Assembly: GCA_036279295.1 (NCBI GenBank)
Contig: DASUJK010000190.1
Span: 31,143-95,142, forward strand
DNA: 64,000 bases
Direction of reading: 5' to 3'
Origin: DATEPR01 sp036279295
GTDB lineage: Bacteria > Actinomycetota > Actinomycetes > Mycobacteriales > Pseudonocardiaceae
The position numbers and the translations under genes were made by a program. Positions 42,270 through 49,604 of the stretch are shown here, piece by piece; position 1 is the stretch's first letter, and each line of letters starts with the position of its first letter. The notes under the pieces were generated by a model. That model made no database searches, was not told the DNA's origin, and worked only from the letters and a program-made list of their open reading frames with translations.

Positions 42270-43556
42270 ATGTCCGAGAGCGGACCACACGACATCCTGG
42301 CGTTCGTCGCGCGCGAACCGGATCGGTTGGCCGACGGCACCGTGCTGGTCGCCGACGAACTGCTCCGCGAAGGACTGCCGGCCATCGAGTGCCCGGCCGC
42401 TCCACTGCTCGTCGGTGAACTGGCCAGGCAGGGGGTGCCGGCGACAAGGGGGCCGCTGCACCTCGGCCCGGCCGGCCGGCAGGCAGGCCGCCCACCCAGC
42501 GCACTGGCGGCCGTGTTGGCCGGCACGTCCGGTCGCGTCGGACTGGGTGTGGCGGCCGCCGATCCGGTGGTGCAGCGGATCGCGCGCACCGTGCTGGCCG
42601 GCTGTCTCGCGGTGGCCGACCGGCCAAGGCGGGTGCTGTTGGCCGCGCCGAGGTCGTTCTGTGCTGGCGTGGAACGGGCCATCGAGGTGGTGGAACGGCT
42701 GCTCGACCAGCGCGGTGGCCCGGTGCACGTGCGTAAGCAGATCGTGCACAACACCTACGTCGTCGCCGATCTCGAAGCGCGCGGCGCGGTGTTCGTGGAC
42801 GAACTGGACAGCGTGCCCGACGGTGCCGTCGTCGTGTTCTCTGCGCACGGCGTCTCCCCTGCCGTGCGGCACGAGGCGGCCCGGCGGGGGCTGGAGGTGA
42901 TCGACGCGACCTGCCCGCTGGTCACCAAGGTGCACGCCGAGGCACGCCGGTTCGCCGGCCGGGGCGACACCGTGATCCTGATCGGCCACGAAGGACACGA
43001 GGAAGTCGAGGGCACGCTGGGCGAGGCACCAGAACACACCGTGCTGGTGCAGACCGCGGCCGACGCCGAGACCGTGTGGGTGGCCGATCCGAAACGCGTG
43101 TCCTACCTCACCCAGACCACGCTGGCCGTGGACGAGACGGCGGACGTGGTGGCCGCGCTGCGGGCCAGGTTCCCCGCGCTGCGCAGCGCGTCGTCCGACG
43201 ACATCTGCTACGCCACCACGAATCGGCAGCACGCGCTGTCCGCGATCGCCGACGAGGCCGACCTGGTGCTGGTGGTCGGCTCGGAGAACTCGTCCAACTC
43301 CAAACGACTCGTGGAACTGGCCAACCGACAGGACACCAGCAGCCACCTGATCGACGACGCGACCGGCATCCGGCCGGAGTGGCTGGCGGGCGTGCGGGTG
43401 GTCGGTCTCACAGCGGGTGCGTCCGCGCCACCGAGGCTGGTCGAGGACGTCATCGGCGCGTTGGCCGGACTCGGCCCGGTGACCGCGGCGGAACGCGAGA
43501 TCACCAGGGAGACGATCCACTTCACGGTCCCGTCGGCGGTGCGTCACATCCGCTGA
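42270..43556 (+). CDS. ispH: 4-hydroxy-3-methylbut-2-enyl diphosphate reductase (IspH) with N-terminal extension
   Basis: A 428-residue protein. Residues about 120-428 are a complete IspH with three iron-sulfur cysteines (RSFCAGVERAIE near 131, IDATCPLVTKVH near 215, DICYATTNRQ near 310) and HNTYVV, SAHGVSP and GSENSSNS motifs. It makes IPP and DMAPP, the substrates of the upstream prenyl transferase. Residues 1-119 are an extra domain (VLVADELLREGL, CPAAPLLVGELARQG) that looks like a shortened nucleoside-phosphorylase/HpnG-like module. The ATG at 42270 has AGGAGG eight bases upstream; the ATG at 42252 is less likely. Confidence 0.9.
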   Translation: MSESGPHDILAFVAREPDRLADGTVLVADELLREGLPAIECPAAPLLVGELARQGVPATRGPLHLGPAGRQAGRPPSALAAVLAGTSGRVGLGVAAADPVVQRIARTVLAGCLAVADRPRRVLLAAPRSFCAGVERAIEVVERLLDQRGGPVHVRKQIVHNTYVVADLEARGAVFVDELDSVPDGAVVVFSAHGVSPAVRHEAARRGLEVIDATCPLVTKVHAEARRFAGRGDTVILIGHEGHEEVEGTLGEAPEHTVLVQTAADAETVWVADPKRVSYLTQTTLAVDETADVVAALRARFPALRSASSDDICYATTNRQHALSAIADEADLVLVVGSENSSNSKRLVELANRQDTSSHLIDDATGIRPEWLAGVRVVGLTAGASAPPRLVEDVIGALAGLGPVTAAEREITRETIHFTVPSAVRHIR

Positions 43557-43601
43557 CGGACGGCCAGCATCCGGTAGGCCGCCCTGATAACGTCTCGCCA
43601 C

Positions 43602-44624
43602 GTGACTACGACCGGGGCTGCCGGCCCGGAGCCGCAGCCGGTGGCTACGACCCTGACCAGTGCGGCGATCTTCCTCGTGGTCACCATCTGTCCTGGCGAG
43701 CCGGCCGCCAACGCGGTGCGTGCGCTGTGCGGCGATCTGGCCGGCCTGTTGCGTGCCGTCGGTTTCCGGGACGGCAACGCGCGACTGTCCTGTGTGCTGG
43801 GTATCGGTTCGGCGGCGTGGGATCGGCTGTTCGGCGACCCCCGGCCCGCTGATCTGCATCCGTTCCGGGAGATCCGGGCCGGCAGTCGGCACGCCGTGGC
43901 CACGCCGGGCGATCTGCTGTTCCACATCCGTGCCACTCGGATGGACATGTGCTTCGAGCTGGCCACCCAGATCACCAGTCGACTCGGTGCCGCGGTGTCC
44001 ACCGCCGACGAGGTGCACGGGTTCCGCTACTTCGACAACCGCGATCTGCTCGGTTTCGTGGACGGCACGGAGAATCCGGTCGGTGGCGACGCCGAGGACG
44101 CCACCGTGATCGGGCCCGAGGACGAGGCGTTCGCCGGTGGCAGCTACGTGATCGTGCAGAAGTACCTGCACGACATGGCCGGTTGGCACGCGGTGCCCGC
44201 CGAGGAGCAGGAAGGCATCATCGGCCGGACGAAGCTGTCCGACATCGAACTGTCCGACGACGTGAAGCCCACCTTCGCGCACAACGCGCTGACGTCGATC
44301 ACCGACGAGAACGGTGACGACATCGACATCGTCCGCGACAACATGCCGTTCGGATCGGCGGGTGCCGGTGAGTACGGCACGTACTTCATCGGCTACGCAC
44401 GCTCACCCGCGCCGATCGAGGAAATGCTGAACAACATGTTCGTCGGCAAGCCGCCCGGCAACTACGACCGACTGCTGGACTTCAGCCGCGCGGTGACAGG
44501 TGTGCTGTTCTTCGTGCCGTCGTTGCCATTGCTGGAAAGTCTCGCCGACCGCACACCGGGCGCGGCCGCAGCCAACGGATCGCTGTCCATCGGCAGCCTG
44601 AGAGGGGCCTCGCAGCATGAATAA
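43602..44624 (+). CDS. DyP-type heme peroxidase with encapsulin cargo-loading peptide
   Basis: A 340-residue dye-decolorizing peroxidase. The GxxDG motif with the distal aspartate is GFVDGTENPVG at about residue 150, and the proximal heme histidine probably lies in PTFAHNALTS at about 225. After the catalytic fold an alanine-rich linker ends in NGSLSIGSLRGA, which fits the cargo-loading peptide (SLxIGSLKG-like) that docks DyP inside family 1 encapsulins. The GTG at 43602 opens the pair; the encapsulin ATG overlaps the last eight bases. It oxidises substrates with hydrogen peroxide inside the shell. Confidence 0.93.
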   Translation: MTTTGAAGPEPQPVATTLTSAAIFLVVTICPGEPAANAVRALCGDLAGLLRAVGFRDGNARLSCVLGIGSAAWDRLFGDPRPADLHPFREIRAGSRHAVATPGDLLFHIRATRMDMCFELATQITSRLGAAVSTADEVHGFRYFDNRDLLGFVDGTENPVGGDAEDATVIGPEDEAFAGGSYVIVQKYLHDMAGWHAVPAEEQEGIIGRTKLSDIELSDDVKPTFAHNALTSITDENGDDIDIVRDNMPFGSAGAGEYGTYFIGYARSPAPIEEMLNNMFVGKPPGNYDRLLDFSRAVTGVLFFVPSLPLLESLADRTPGAAAANGSLSIGSLRGASQHE

Positions 44625-45417
44625 CCTGCATCGCGAACTCGCGCCGATCTCCGAGACCGCGTGGTCCCAGATCGAGGAGGAGGCGTCCAGGACGATCAAG
44701 CGTCACCTGGCCGCCCGTCGCGTCGTGGATGTGCACGGGCCCAACGGTCCGGAGTTCGCCGCGGTCGGCACCGGTCACGTGCACGTGATCGACGGCCCGG
44801 CCGACGGGGTCCGCGCCCGGCAGCGCGACACGGCCGCCGTGGTCGAGCTTCGGGTGCCGTTCGAACTGGACCGAGCCGCGATCGACGACGCCGAACGCGG
44901 TGCCGAGGACTCGGACTGGCAGCCGGTGAAGGACGCTGCGAAGCAACTGGCCTTCGCCGAGGACCGCCTGGTCTTCGACGGCTACGCGGCCGCCGGCATC
45001 ACCGGGCTACGCGAAGGCACCAGCAACCCGGTGCTGACCCTGCCGGCCGACGTGCGGGACTACCCGGAGACCATCGCCCAGGCGTTGTCCGCCCTGCGCA
45101 CGGCCGGCGTGAACGGCCCGTACTCGGTCGCGCTCAGCGCTGACGCCTACACGCTGGTCAGCGAGACCCGGGACCACGGTTACCTCGTGCTGGAACACAT
45201 CCAGCGGCTCATCGGCGGCGACATCGTGTGGGCACCCGCGATCAGCGGTGGGTTCGTGCTGACGACCCGCGGTGGCGACTTCGATCTGCACATCGGCCAG
45301 GACGTGTCGATCGGCTACCTGTCGCACACCGACACGTCCGTGCACCTGTACCTGGAGGAGACGCTGACGTTCGTGCTGGCGACCAGCGAAGCGGTGGTGG
45401 CTGTTTCCGGAGGGTGA
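44617..45417 (+). CDS. Family 1 encapsulin shell protein
   Basis: A 266-residue HK97-fold shell protein, the length of the M. tuberculosis Cfp29 encapsulin. It starts MNNLHRELAPISETAWSQIEEEA, then TIKRHLAARRVVDVHGPNG; mid-protein shows AFAEDRLVFDGYAAAGITGL, and the end has YLSHTDTSVHLYLEETLTFVL. It self-assembles into a small (about 24 nm in relatives) cage holding the DyP peroxidase encoded just before it, whose stop codon it overlaps. Together they form a classical oxidative-stress encapsulin module. Confidence 0.95.
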   Translation: MNNLHRELAPISETAWSQIEEEASRTIKRHLAARRVVDVHGPNGPEFAAVGTGHVHVIDGPADGVRARQRDTAAVVELRVPFELDRAAIDDAERGAEDSDWQPVKDAAKQLAFAEDRLVFDGYAAAGITGLREGTSNPVLTLPADVRDYPETIAQALSALRTAGVNGPYSVALSADAYTLVSETRDHGYLVLEHIQRLIGGDIVWAPAISGGFVLTTRGGDFDLHIGQDVSIGYLSHTDTSVHLYLEETLTFVLATSEAVVAVSGG

Positions 45418-45418
45418 G

Positions 45419-45739
45419 TCAGCCGTTCTCCCGGCCCGGTAGGGGCGCGCCGGCCAGGAAGGCTCGATAGGTCTCGGCGGCGTCCGGCTCGATGTCGGGG
45501 TTGGCGGCGGCGTAGCGGGTGTCGGTGCGGTCCCGCTTCGGCCCGGAGAGCCAGAACTCCTCGTCGGTCTCGGTGTCGAAGAAGTTCGCATCGACCATGC
45601 CGCCCGATCGGCGCAGGGTTCTGCCGTGGAAGTAGGCGGTGCTCCACGTCTTCGAGAAGTCCACCCAGCCGATCCACGAGGGTCCTCGGTCGGTGTTGTA
45701 GCCGGTCTTCAACTGCACGAACATGATGCGTCGAGGCAT
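45419..45739 (-). CDS. Small conserved actinobacterial protein of unknown function
   Basis: A 106-residue soluble protein with the conserved core FVQLKTGYNTDRGPSWIGWV, WSTAYFHGRTL, ANFFDTETDEEFWLSGPKRDRTDTRY and the C-terminal GAPLPGREN. This family is widespread in actinomycetes, and I recall relatives mislabelled as 1-deoxy-D-xylulose-5-phosphate synthase; at this size it cannot be that enzyme. The function is unknown. The start is uncertain between ATG 45739 and ATG 45724. The longer open frame upstream only reads into the repeat array. Confidence 0.8.
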   Translation of the reverse strand: MPRRIMFVQLKTGYNTDRGPSWIGWVDFSKTWSTAYFHGRTLRRSGGMVDANFFDTETDEEFWLSGPKRDRTDTRYAAANPDIEPDAAETYRAFLAGAPLPGRENG

Positions 45740-45886
45740 CCGCTCAGGGTCCTGCACGGCCGTATCCGCGACCAGTCGTTTTTCGGCCCCGGCCCGGATG
45801 CGGCTGGTTGCGTCGGGAGGTGGCGGAGGTCCTGGTTCGCTGTAGGACCCTGGGCCGGCGACAACGCGGCGGCGCTGCCTGGCGCG

Positions 45887-46201
45887 GTGAGCGCAACCCG
45901 CTCCGGTGAGCACCGCTCTAAGTAGTGAGCACTGCTCCATTCGGTGGACACTGCCACCCGGCGGGCGCCGCCCCAACTAACGAGCACTGCTCTGGCTAGT
46001 GAGCACTGATCCGCTCCCGCACGCTGCCCAATCCGGCGAGCACAGCCTGGCCCGGCGAGCACGCTGCCCGGCCCCGCGAGCGCGGCTTGAACTTTGCGAG
46101 CACTACCTGGCCGGTGAGCATCGCTCGGCCAGGTGAGCACCAGCCTTTCGGGTGAGCATTGGTCCGAATGGTAAGCACTGCTCTGACTGGCGAGCGCCGC
46201 T
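45887..46201. repeat. Degenerate tandem array, about 17 units of 19 bp with an internal palindrome
   Basis: Units start at about 45887, 45906, 45925, 45944, 45963, 45981, 45999, 46018, 46037, 46056, 46077, 46097, 46114, 46133, 46152, 46171 and 46191. Spacing is mostly 19 bases (range 17-21). The best units read GTGAGCACTGCTC followed by about six variable bases; GAGCA-C-TGCTC is palindromic. The array fills the gap between two minus-strand genes and runs into the stop of the nitroreductase gene. The remaining bases 45740-45886 show no gene. Confidence 0.85.
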
Positions 46202-46655
46202 AGTTCTTCGGTGCCGTGGCGATCCGGAAGATCGGGTAGCCGGGTGCGATCTCCAGCAGCTTCGCGTCGCTCGCGCTCGCGTCGACACCGTCGAAGAACA
46301 CGCCGACCTCGAACTTCCAGCGCTTGAGGTATGCACGCAGGATGGCGGGCTTGTCCTCATCAACCAGCTCGGTCGGCACGAACCGCTCCGTCCGCCGCCC
46401 GACCCGCAGCTCACCCTCGCCTGCCACCCGCAGGTTGCGCACCCACTGGGTGTGGCCGCGCGGCGCGACCAGGTAGCGCTGACCGTCCACCGTCAGCAGG
46501 TTGACCGGCGTGCTCCGCATCTCGCCACTCTTGCGCCCACGGACCGACAACACCCGCGAGCCCCACACGCTGAAGCCCATCCGGGTCAGCCTGGCGACCA
46601 CGTTGTTGAAGAAGTCGGTGCTGTTCTTCGGGGTGACGTAGCGCTCGGCGGTCAT
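46200..46655 (-). CDS. Deazaflavin (F420)-dependent nitroreductase family protein
   Basis: A 151-residue protein of the Ddn/DUF385 family, which binds F420. Signatures are SRVLSVRGRKSGEMRSTPVNLL and RYLVAPRGHTQWVRNLRVAGEGEL, the cofactor-binding split-barrel segments. The ATG at 46655 follows GAGGAGG. It is divergent from a TetR gene with about 125 bases between them containing three palindromic sites, so it is probably the regulated target. An F420-dependent glucose-6-phosphate dehydrogenase nearby would supply reduced cofactor. The physiological substrate is unknown. Confidence 0.9.
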   Translation of the reverse strand: MTAERYVTPKNSTDFFNNVVARLTRMGFSVWGSRVLSVRGRKSGEMRSTPVNLLTVDGQRYLVAPRGHTQWVRNLRVAGEGELRVGRRTERFVPTELVDEDKPAILRAYLKRWKFEVGVFFDGVDASASDAKLLEIAPGYPIFRIATAPKN

Positions 46656-46673
46656 GGTGTCCTCCTCGGTATG

Positions 46674-46688
46674 GAGAGCGGTGCTCTC
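46674..46688. promoter_or_regulatory. TetR-type operator 1
   Basis: GAGAGC-GGT-GCTCTC is a perfect 6-bp-arm palindrome 18 bases upstream of the nitroreductase start, in the divergent region shared with the TetR gene. It is a likely repressor site. Confidence 0.65.
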
Positions 46689-46725
46689 GCTTGAGATCAG
46701 TAGACACCAGGCAGCCGCCTGAGTC

Positions 46726-46758
46726 AAGAGCGGTGCTCTCAAATTTGAACAGTGCTCC
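46726..46758. promoter_or_regulatory. TetR-type operators 2 and 3
   Basis: Site 2 is AGAGC-GGT-GCTCT (46727-46739), the same core as operator 1. Site 3 is GAACAGTGCTC (46747-46757), which differs by one base from the palindromic core of the nearby 19-bp array read on the other strand. Both lie 22-53 bases before the TetR start codon. Confidence 0.6.
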
Positions 46759-46779
46759 AATCAATGGCACACTGAGCCC

Positions 46780-47478
46780 ATGAACGCGGGTCGCACAGCA
46801 CGGGAACGGGCCAGGGCCGAACTGACCCAGGAGATCAAGGACGAGGCACGCCGCCAGCTCGCGGTGTCCGGCGCGGGTGGACTGTCCCTGCGCGCCGTGT
46901 CCAGAGAACTGGGCATGGTGTCGTCCGCGCTCTACCGCTACTTCCCCAGCCGGGACGAGCTGCTCACCGCGTTGATCATCGACGCCTACAACTCACTCGG
47001 CGAGTCCGCGGAACAGGCCGAAGCAAAAGTACCCAGCACCAAACTCAGGGACCGATGGCTGGCCACCTGCCACGCCATCCGGAGCTGGGCCAGGACCCGC
47101 CCACACGAGTACGCCCTGATCTACGGCTCCCCCGTGCCCGGCTACCAGGCACCGATGGACACTGTCGCGGCGGCGTCCCGGGTGCCGCTGCTGATGATCG
47201 GCATCCTGCGGGACGCCAACACCGTCGGCGCGCTGGACATGCCGAAGGACGACCGGCCGCTGACGCCGATACTGGCGGCGCAGGCCGACGCGCTGGCCGA
47301 ATCGGTCGCGCCGGACCTGCCGCCGCCGGTGCTGATCAGCGCGCTCACCGCACTGACGCAGATCTTCGGGATGCTCAGCTTCGAGCTGTTCGGCCAACTC
47401 GTGGGCAGCGTGGATCCCAGTGACGAGTTCTACGCCGCGTCCGCCGAACGCATGGCCGACCTGGTCGGCCTCCCATAG
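46780..47478 (+). CDS. TetR/AcrR family transcriptional regulator
   Basis: A 232-residue repressor. The N-terminal HTH (about 20-65) reads GGLSLRAVSRELGMVSSALYRYFPSRDELLTALI. The C-terminal part is an actinobacterial TetR_C type ligand domain (HEYALIYGSPVPGYQAP). It is divergent from the nitroreductase gene and very probably represses it and itself through the GAGAGC-type palindromes between them. The ligand is unknown. Confidence 0.9.
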   Translation: MNAGRTARERARAELTQEIKDEARRQLAVSGAGGLSLRAVSRELGMVSSALYRYFPSRDELLTALIIDAYNSLGESAEQAEAKVPSTKLRDRWLATCHAIRSWARTRPHEYALIYGSPVPGYQAPMDTVAAASRVPLLMIGILRDANTVGALDMPKDDRPLTPILAAQADALAESVAPDLPPPVLISALTALTQIFGMLSFELFGQLVGSVDPSDEFYAASAERMADLVGLP

Positions 47479-47486
47479 GTCACACG

Positions 47487-47524
47487 CCAGGTCACCCCGG
47501 CCAGGTCACCCCGGCCAGGTCACT
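47487..47524. repeat. Short tandem repeat, 14-bp unit
   Basis: CCAGGTCACCCCGG is repeated twice and followed by a 10-base partial third copy between the convergent TetR and FGD genes, reaching the FGD stop. It may be replication slippage; no function is evident. Confidence 0.7.
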
Positions 47525-48524
47525 CCGCCGTGAGCTTGCGCAGCCTGGGCAGGATCTGCTCGCCGTAGAGCTTCAGGAACCGCTCCTGGTCCGGCCCCGG
47601 CGCGTGGAACACCAGGTGCGTGAAGCCCAACTCCAGGTACCGGGCCACCGCGGCCACGTGCTCCTCCGGGTCGGACGACACGATGAACCGGCTGGACGAG
47701 CGCTCGACGGGCAGTGCGTCGGCTAGGCGCTGCATCTCCACCGGGTCCTCGACGTCCGACTTCTCCTCCGGCGTGAGCGCCAGCGCGCCCCAGAAGTGGG
47801 TGTCGTTGAGTGCCCGTTCCTTGTCCGTGTCGAACGAGACCTTGACCTCGATCATCAGGTCCAGGTCGCCGATCGTCCGGCCGGACTGCTCGACACCGGT
47901 GCGCACGGCCGGCAGCAGCGTGTCCGTGTAGAGCGTCGGCGCCTTGCCGCTGGTGGTGATGAAGCCGTCGCCACGCCGACCGGCGAGCCGGGTCGCCGCC
48001 GGACCGGAACCGGCGATGTACAGCGGTACCGGCGTCTCCGGGCGGTCGTAGATGGTTGCCTTGTCGGTGCTGTAGTGGTCGCCGTTGAAAGTGACCCGCT
48101 CCTCCGTCCACAGTAGACGGATCAGGTCGATGGCCTCCTTGAAGCGGGCGAACCGCACCTTCGGCTCCGGCCACTCCACGCCCAGCGGCGACTCGTTCAT
48201 CGACTCACCGGAGCCGATGCCGAGCACGACGCGCTCGGGGTACAGGCAGCCGAGGGTGGCGAACGCCTGTGCCACCACGGCCGGGTGGTAGCGGAACGTC
48301 GGGGTCAGCACGCTGGTACCCATGATCACCCGCTCGGTGGCCGCACCGAGCGCACCGAGCCAGGGCAGCGCCGCCGGGGCATGGCCGCCGTCGTGCCGCC
48401 AGGGCTGGAGATGGTCACTGACGAACACCGAGTCGAAGCCCTGCTCCTCAGCCAGCACCGAGAAACGGAGCAACTCGGCCGGCGCGAACTGCTCGGCCGA
48501 TGCCTTGTATCCGAACCTGACCAT
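47520..48524 (-). CDS. fgd: F420-dependent glucose-6-phosphate dehydrogenase
   Basis: A 334-residue luciferase-like (LLM) barrel enzyme, matching the length of mycobacterial FGD1. It begins FGYKASAEQFAPAELLRFSVLAE, with VSDHLQPWRHDGGHAP (catalytic histidine and tryptophan region), GTSVLTPTFRYHPAVVAQAFATL and LGIGSGESMNE, all FGD signatures. It oxidises glucose-6-phosphate and reduces F420 for enzymes such as the neighbouring nitroreductase. The ATG at 48524 follows AAGGGG; the longer frame to 48950 lies over the divergent ArsR gene. Confidence 0.92.
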   Translation of the reverse strand: MVRFGYKASAEQFAPAELLRFSVLAEEQGFDSVFVSDHLQPWRHDGGHAPAALPWLGALGAATERVIMGTSVLTPTFRYHPAVVAQAFATLGCLYPERVVLGIGSGESMNESPLGVEWPEPKVRFARFKEAIDLIRLLWTEERVTFNGDHYSTDKATIYDRPETPVPLYIAGSGPAATRLAGRRGDGFITTSGKAPTLYTDTLLPAVRTGVEQSGRTIGDLDLMIEVKVSFDTDKERALNDTHFWGALALTPEEKSDVEDPVEMQRLADALPVERSSSRFIVSSDPEEHVAAVARYLELGFTHLVFHAPGPDQERFLKLYGEQILPRLRKLTAE

Positions 48525-48633
48525 GCGAGAACCCCTTCCGGCCGGGCGCCGTCGCGCCGTGCCTCCTTCGATCGAACCACCGCGCGGGCACCCGGTGAAA
48601 TCGAACCCCACGTAGCCTTCGCCACTCTTCCGC

Positions 48634-48663
48634 TTGACATGTGACCTTTTGGTCACATAACCT
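48634..48663 (+). promoter_or_regulatory. Promoter of the ArsR-SRPBCC operon
   Basis: TTGACA (48634-48639), an 18-base spacer and TAACCT (48658-48663). The GTG start codon is seven bases after the -10 element, so the mRNA is probably leaderless. The spacer is filled by a perfect operator palindrome. Confidence 0.6.
48639..48658. promoter_or_regulatory. Perfect 20-bp palindromic operator of the ArsR-type regulator
   Basis: ATGTGACC-TTTT-GGTCACAT occupies the space between -35 and -10 of the promoter. Binding here would block RNA polymerase, giving autorepression by the ArsR-type protein encoded directly downstream. Confidence 0.75.
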
Positions 48664-48669
48664 TCCGTA

Positions 48670-48999
48670 GTGAGCGACGACGACGATCCCGTGTTCAAGG
48701 CGCTCGCCGATCCGACCCGTCGTTTCCTGCTCGACCTGCTGTTCATCCGCGACGGCCGCACACTGACCGAACTGGAATCCGAGCTGGAGATGACGCGCTT
48801 CGGCGTGATGAAGCACCTCCGTGTCCTTGAGGACGCGAACCTCGTCGTCACCCGCCGCTCGGGCCGGGAGAAGTTGCACTTCCTGAATCCGGTGCCGATC
48901 CGGCTGATCCACGACCGGTGGATCGACAAGTTCACCGAACGCCAGGTCACCGCCCTGGCCGACCTGAAAAATCGACTGGAGATCGAGGAAAAGCCATGA
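48670..48999 (+). CDS. ArsR family winged-helix regulator
   Basis: A 109-residue ArsR-type repressor. The HTH reads FKALADPTRRFLLDLLF with recognition helix MTRFGVMKHLRVLEDANLV and the wing TRRSGREKLHFLNP. The metal-binding ELCVCDL motif of true arsenic sensors is absent, placing it in the ArsR group paired with SRPBCC proteins. The GTG start at 48670 lacks a leader. It overlaps the SRPBCC gene as ATGA. Confidence 0.9.
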   Translation: MSDDDDPVFKALADPTRRFLLDLLFIRDGRTLTELESELEMTRFGVMKHLRVLEDANLVVTRRSGREKLHFLNPVPIRLIHDRWIDKFTERQVTALADLKNRLEIEEKP

Positions 49000-49496
49000 C
49001 GGAGTCAACGACGGTAGCCACCAGGACCGTGCAGGTGCACCGGGTGTACATCAAGGCCACCGCCCAGCAGGTGTGGGACGCGATCACCGACCCGACGTGG
49101 AACGGGCGATACGGCTACCAGTGCCCGGGCGACTACGACCTGCGGCCCGGCGGCGCCTACGTCGGTCACTCCAACGCGGCGATGCAGGCCATGGGTGCGC
49201 CCGACCCGCTGATCGACGGCGAGATCATCTCCGTCGACGCCCCGCACAGACTTGTGCAGACGTGGCGTGCGCTGTTCGACGATTCGACGAAGGCGGAAGG
49301 GTTCACCCAGCTCACCTGGGAGATCGACGAGAACCCGGCCGGGTTGTGCCGGCTGACCGTGACCCACGACGTGACGAACGCTCCGCTGATCGCGGCGCAG
49401 ACCAGTGGTGAGATGACGGAGGCAGGCGGCGGCTGGGCCTTCATCCTGAGCGACATGAAGACGATGCTGGAGACCGGAAAGTCCTTCCAGGGCTGA
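48996..49496 (+). CDS. SRPBCC/AHSA1 family protein
   Basis: A 166-residue START-like helix-grip protein. It shows HRVYIKATAQQVWDAITDPTW at the start, DLRPGGAYVGHSN mid-way and the C-terminal WAFILSDMKTMLETG helix of the AHSA1 subgroup. It likely binds a hydrophobic ligand; no catalytic role can be read. Co-operonic with the ArsR-type repressor, a very common pairing in actinobacteria. Confidence 0.9.
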   Translation: MTESTTVATRTVQVHRVYIKATAQQVWDAITDPTWNGRYGYQCPGDYDLRPGGAYVGHSNAAMQAMGAPDPLIDGEIISVDAPHRLVQTWRALFDDSTKAEGFTQLTWEIDENPAGLCRLTVTHDVTNAPLIAAQTSGEMTEAGGGWAFILSDMKTMLETGKSFQG

Positions 49497-49508
49497 GCCG
49501 GCCGGCAT

Positions 49509-49542
49509 CCGGGAAGGGCCGCACCCGTGCGGCCCTTCCCGG
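49509..49542 (+). terminator. Strong hairpin terminator after the SRPBCC gene
   Basis: The 15-base arms 49509-49523 and 49528-49542 (CCGGGAAGGGCCGCA and its exact complement) enclose a CCCG loop, 12 bases after the stop. There is no U tract, as is usual for high-GC actinobacteria. Confidence 0.7.
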
Positions 49543-49604
49543 CGTGACAGCGCCCACCCGGCGAGCGAGACAGGTCGTGCCGCGGCCGGGCGCATCATGG
49601 AGAC

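Noticed and set aside
45419..45739. 1-deoxy-D-xylulose-5-phosphate synthase label
   Set aside because: A 106-residue protein without thiamine-diphosphate motifs cannot be that enzyme; this is a known misannotation of the family.
45740..45976. N-terminal extension of the small conserved protein reading through the repeat array
   Set aside because: The extra codons are repeat-derived and not part of the conserved family core.
45887..46201. CRISPR array
   Set aside because: Units are degenerate and 19 bp long with only about six variable bases. There are no constant repeats, 30-bp spacers or cas genes.
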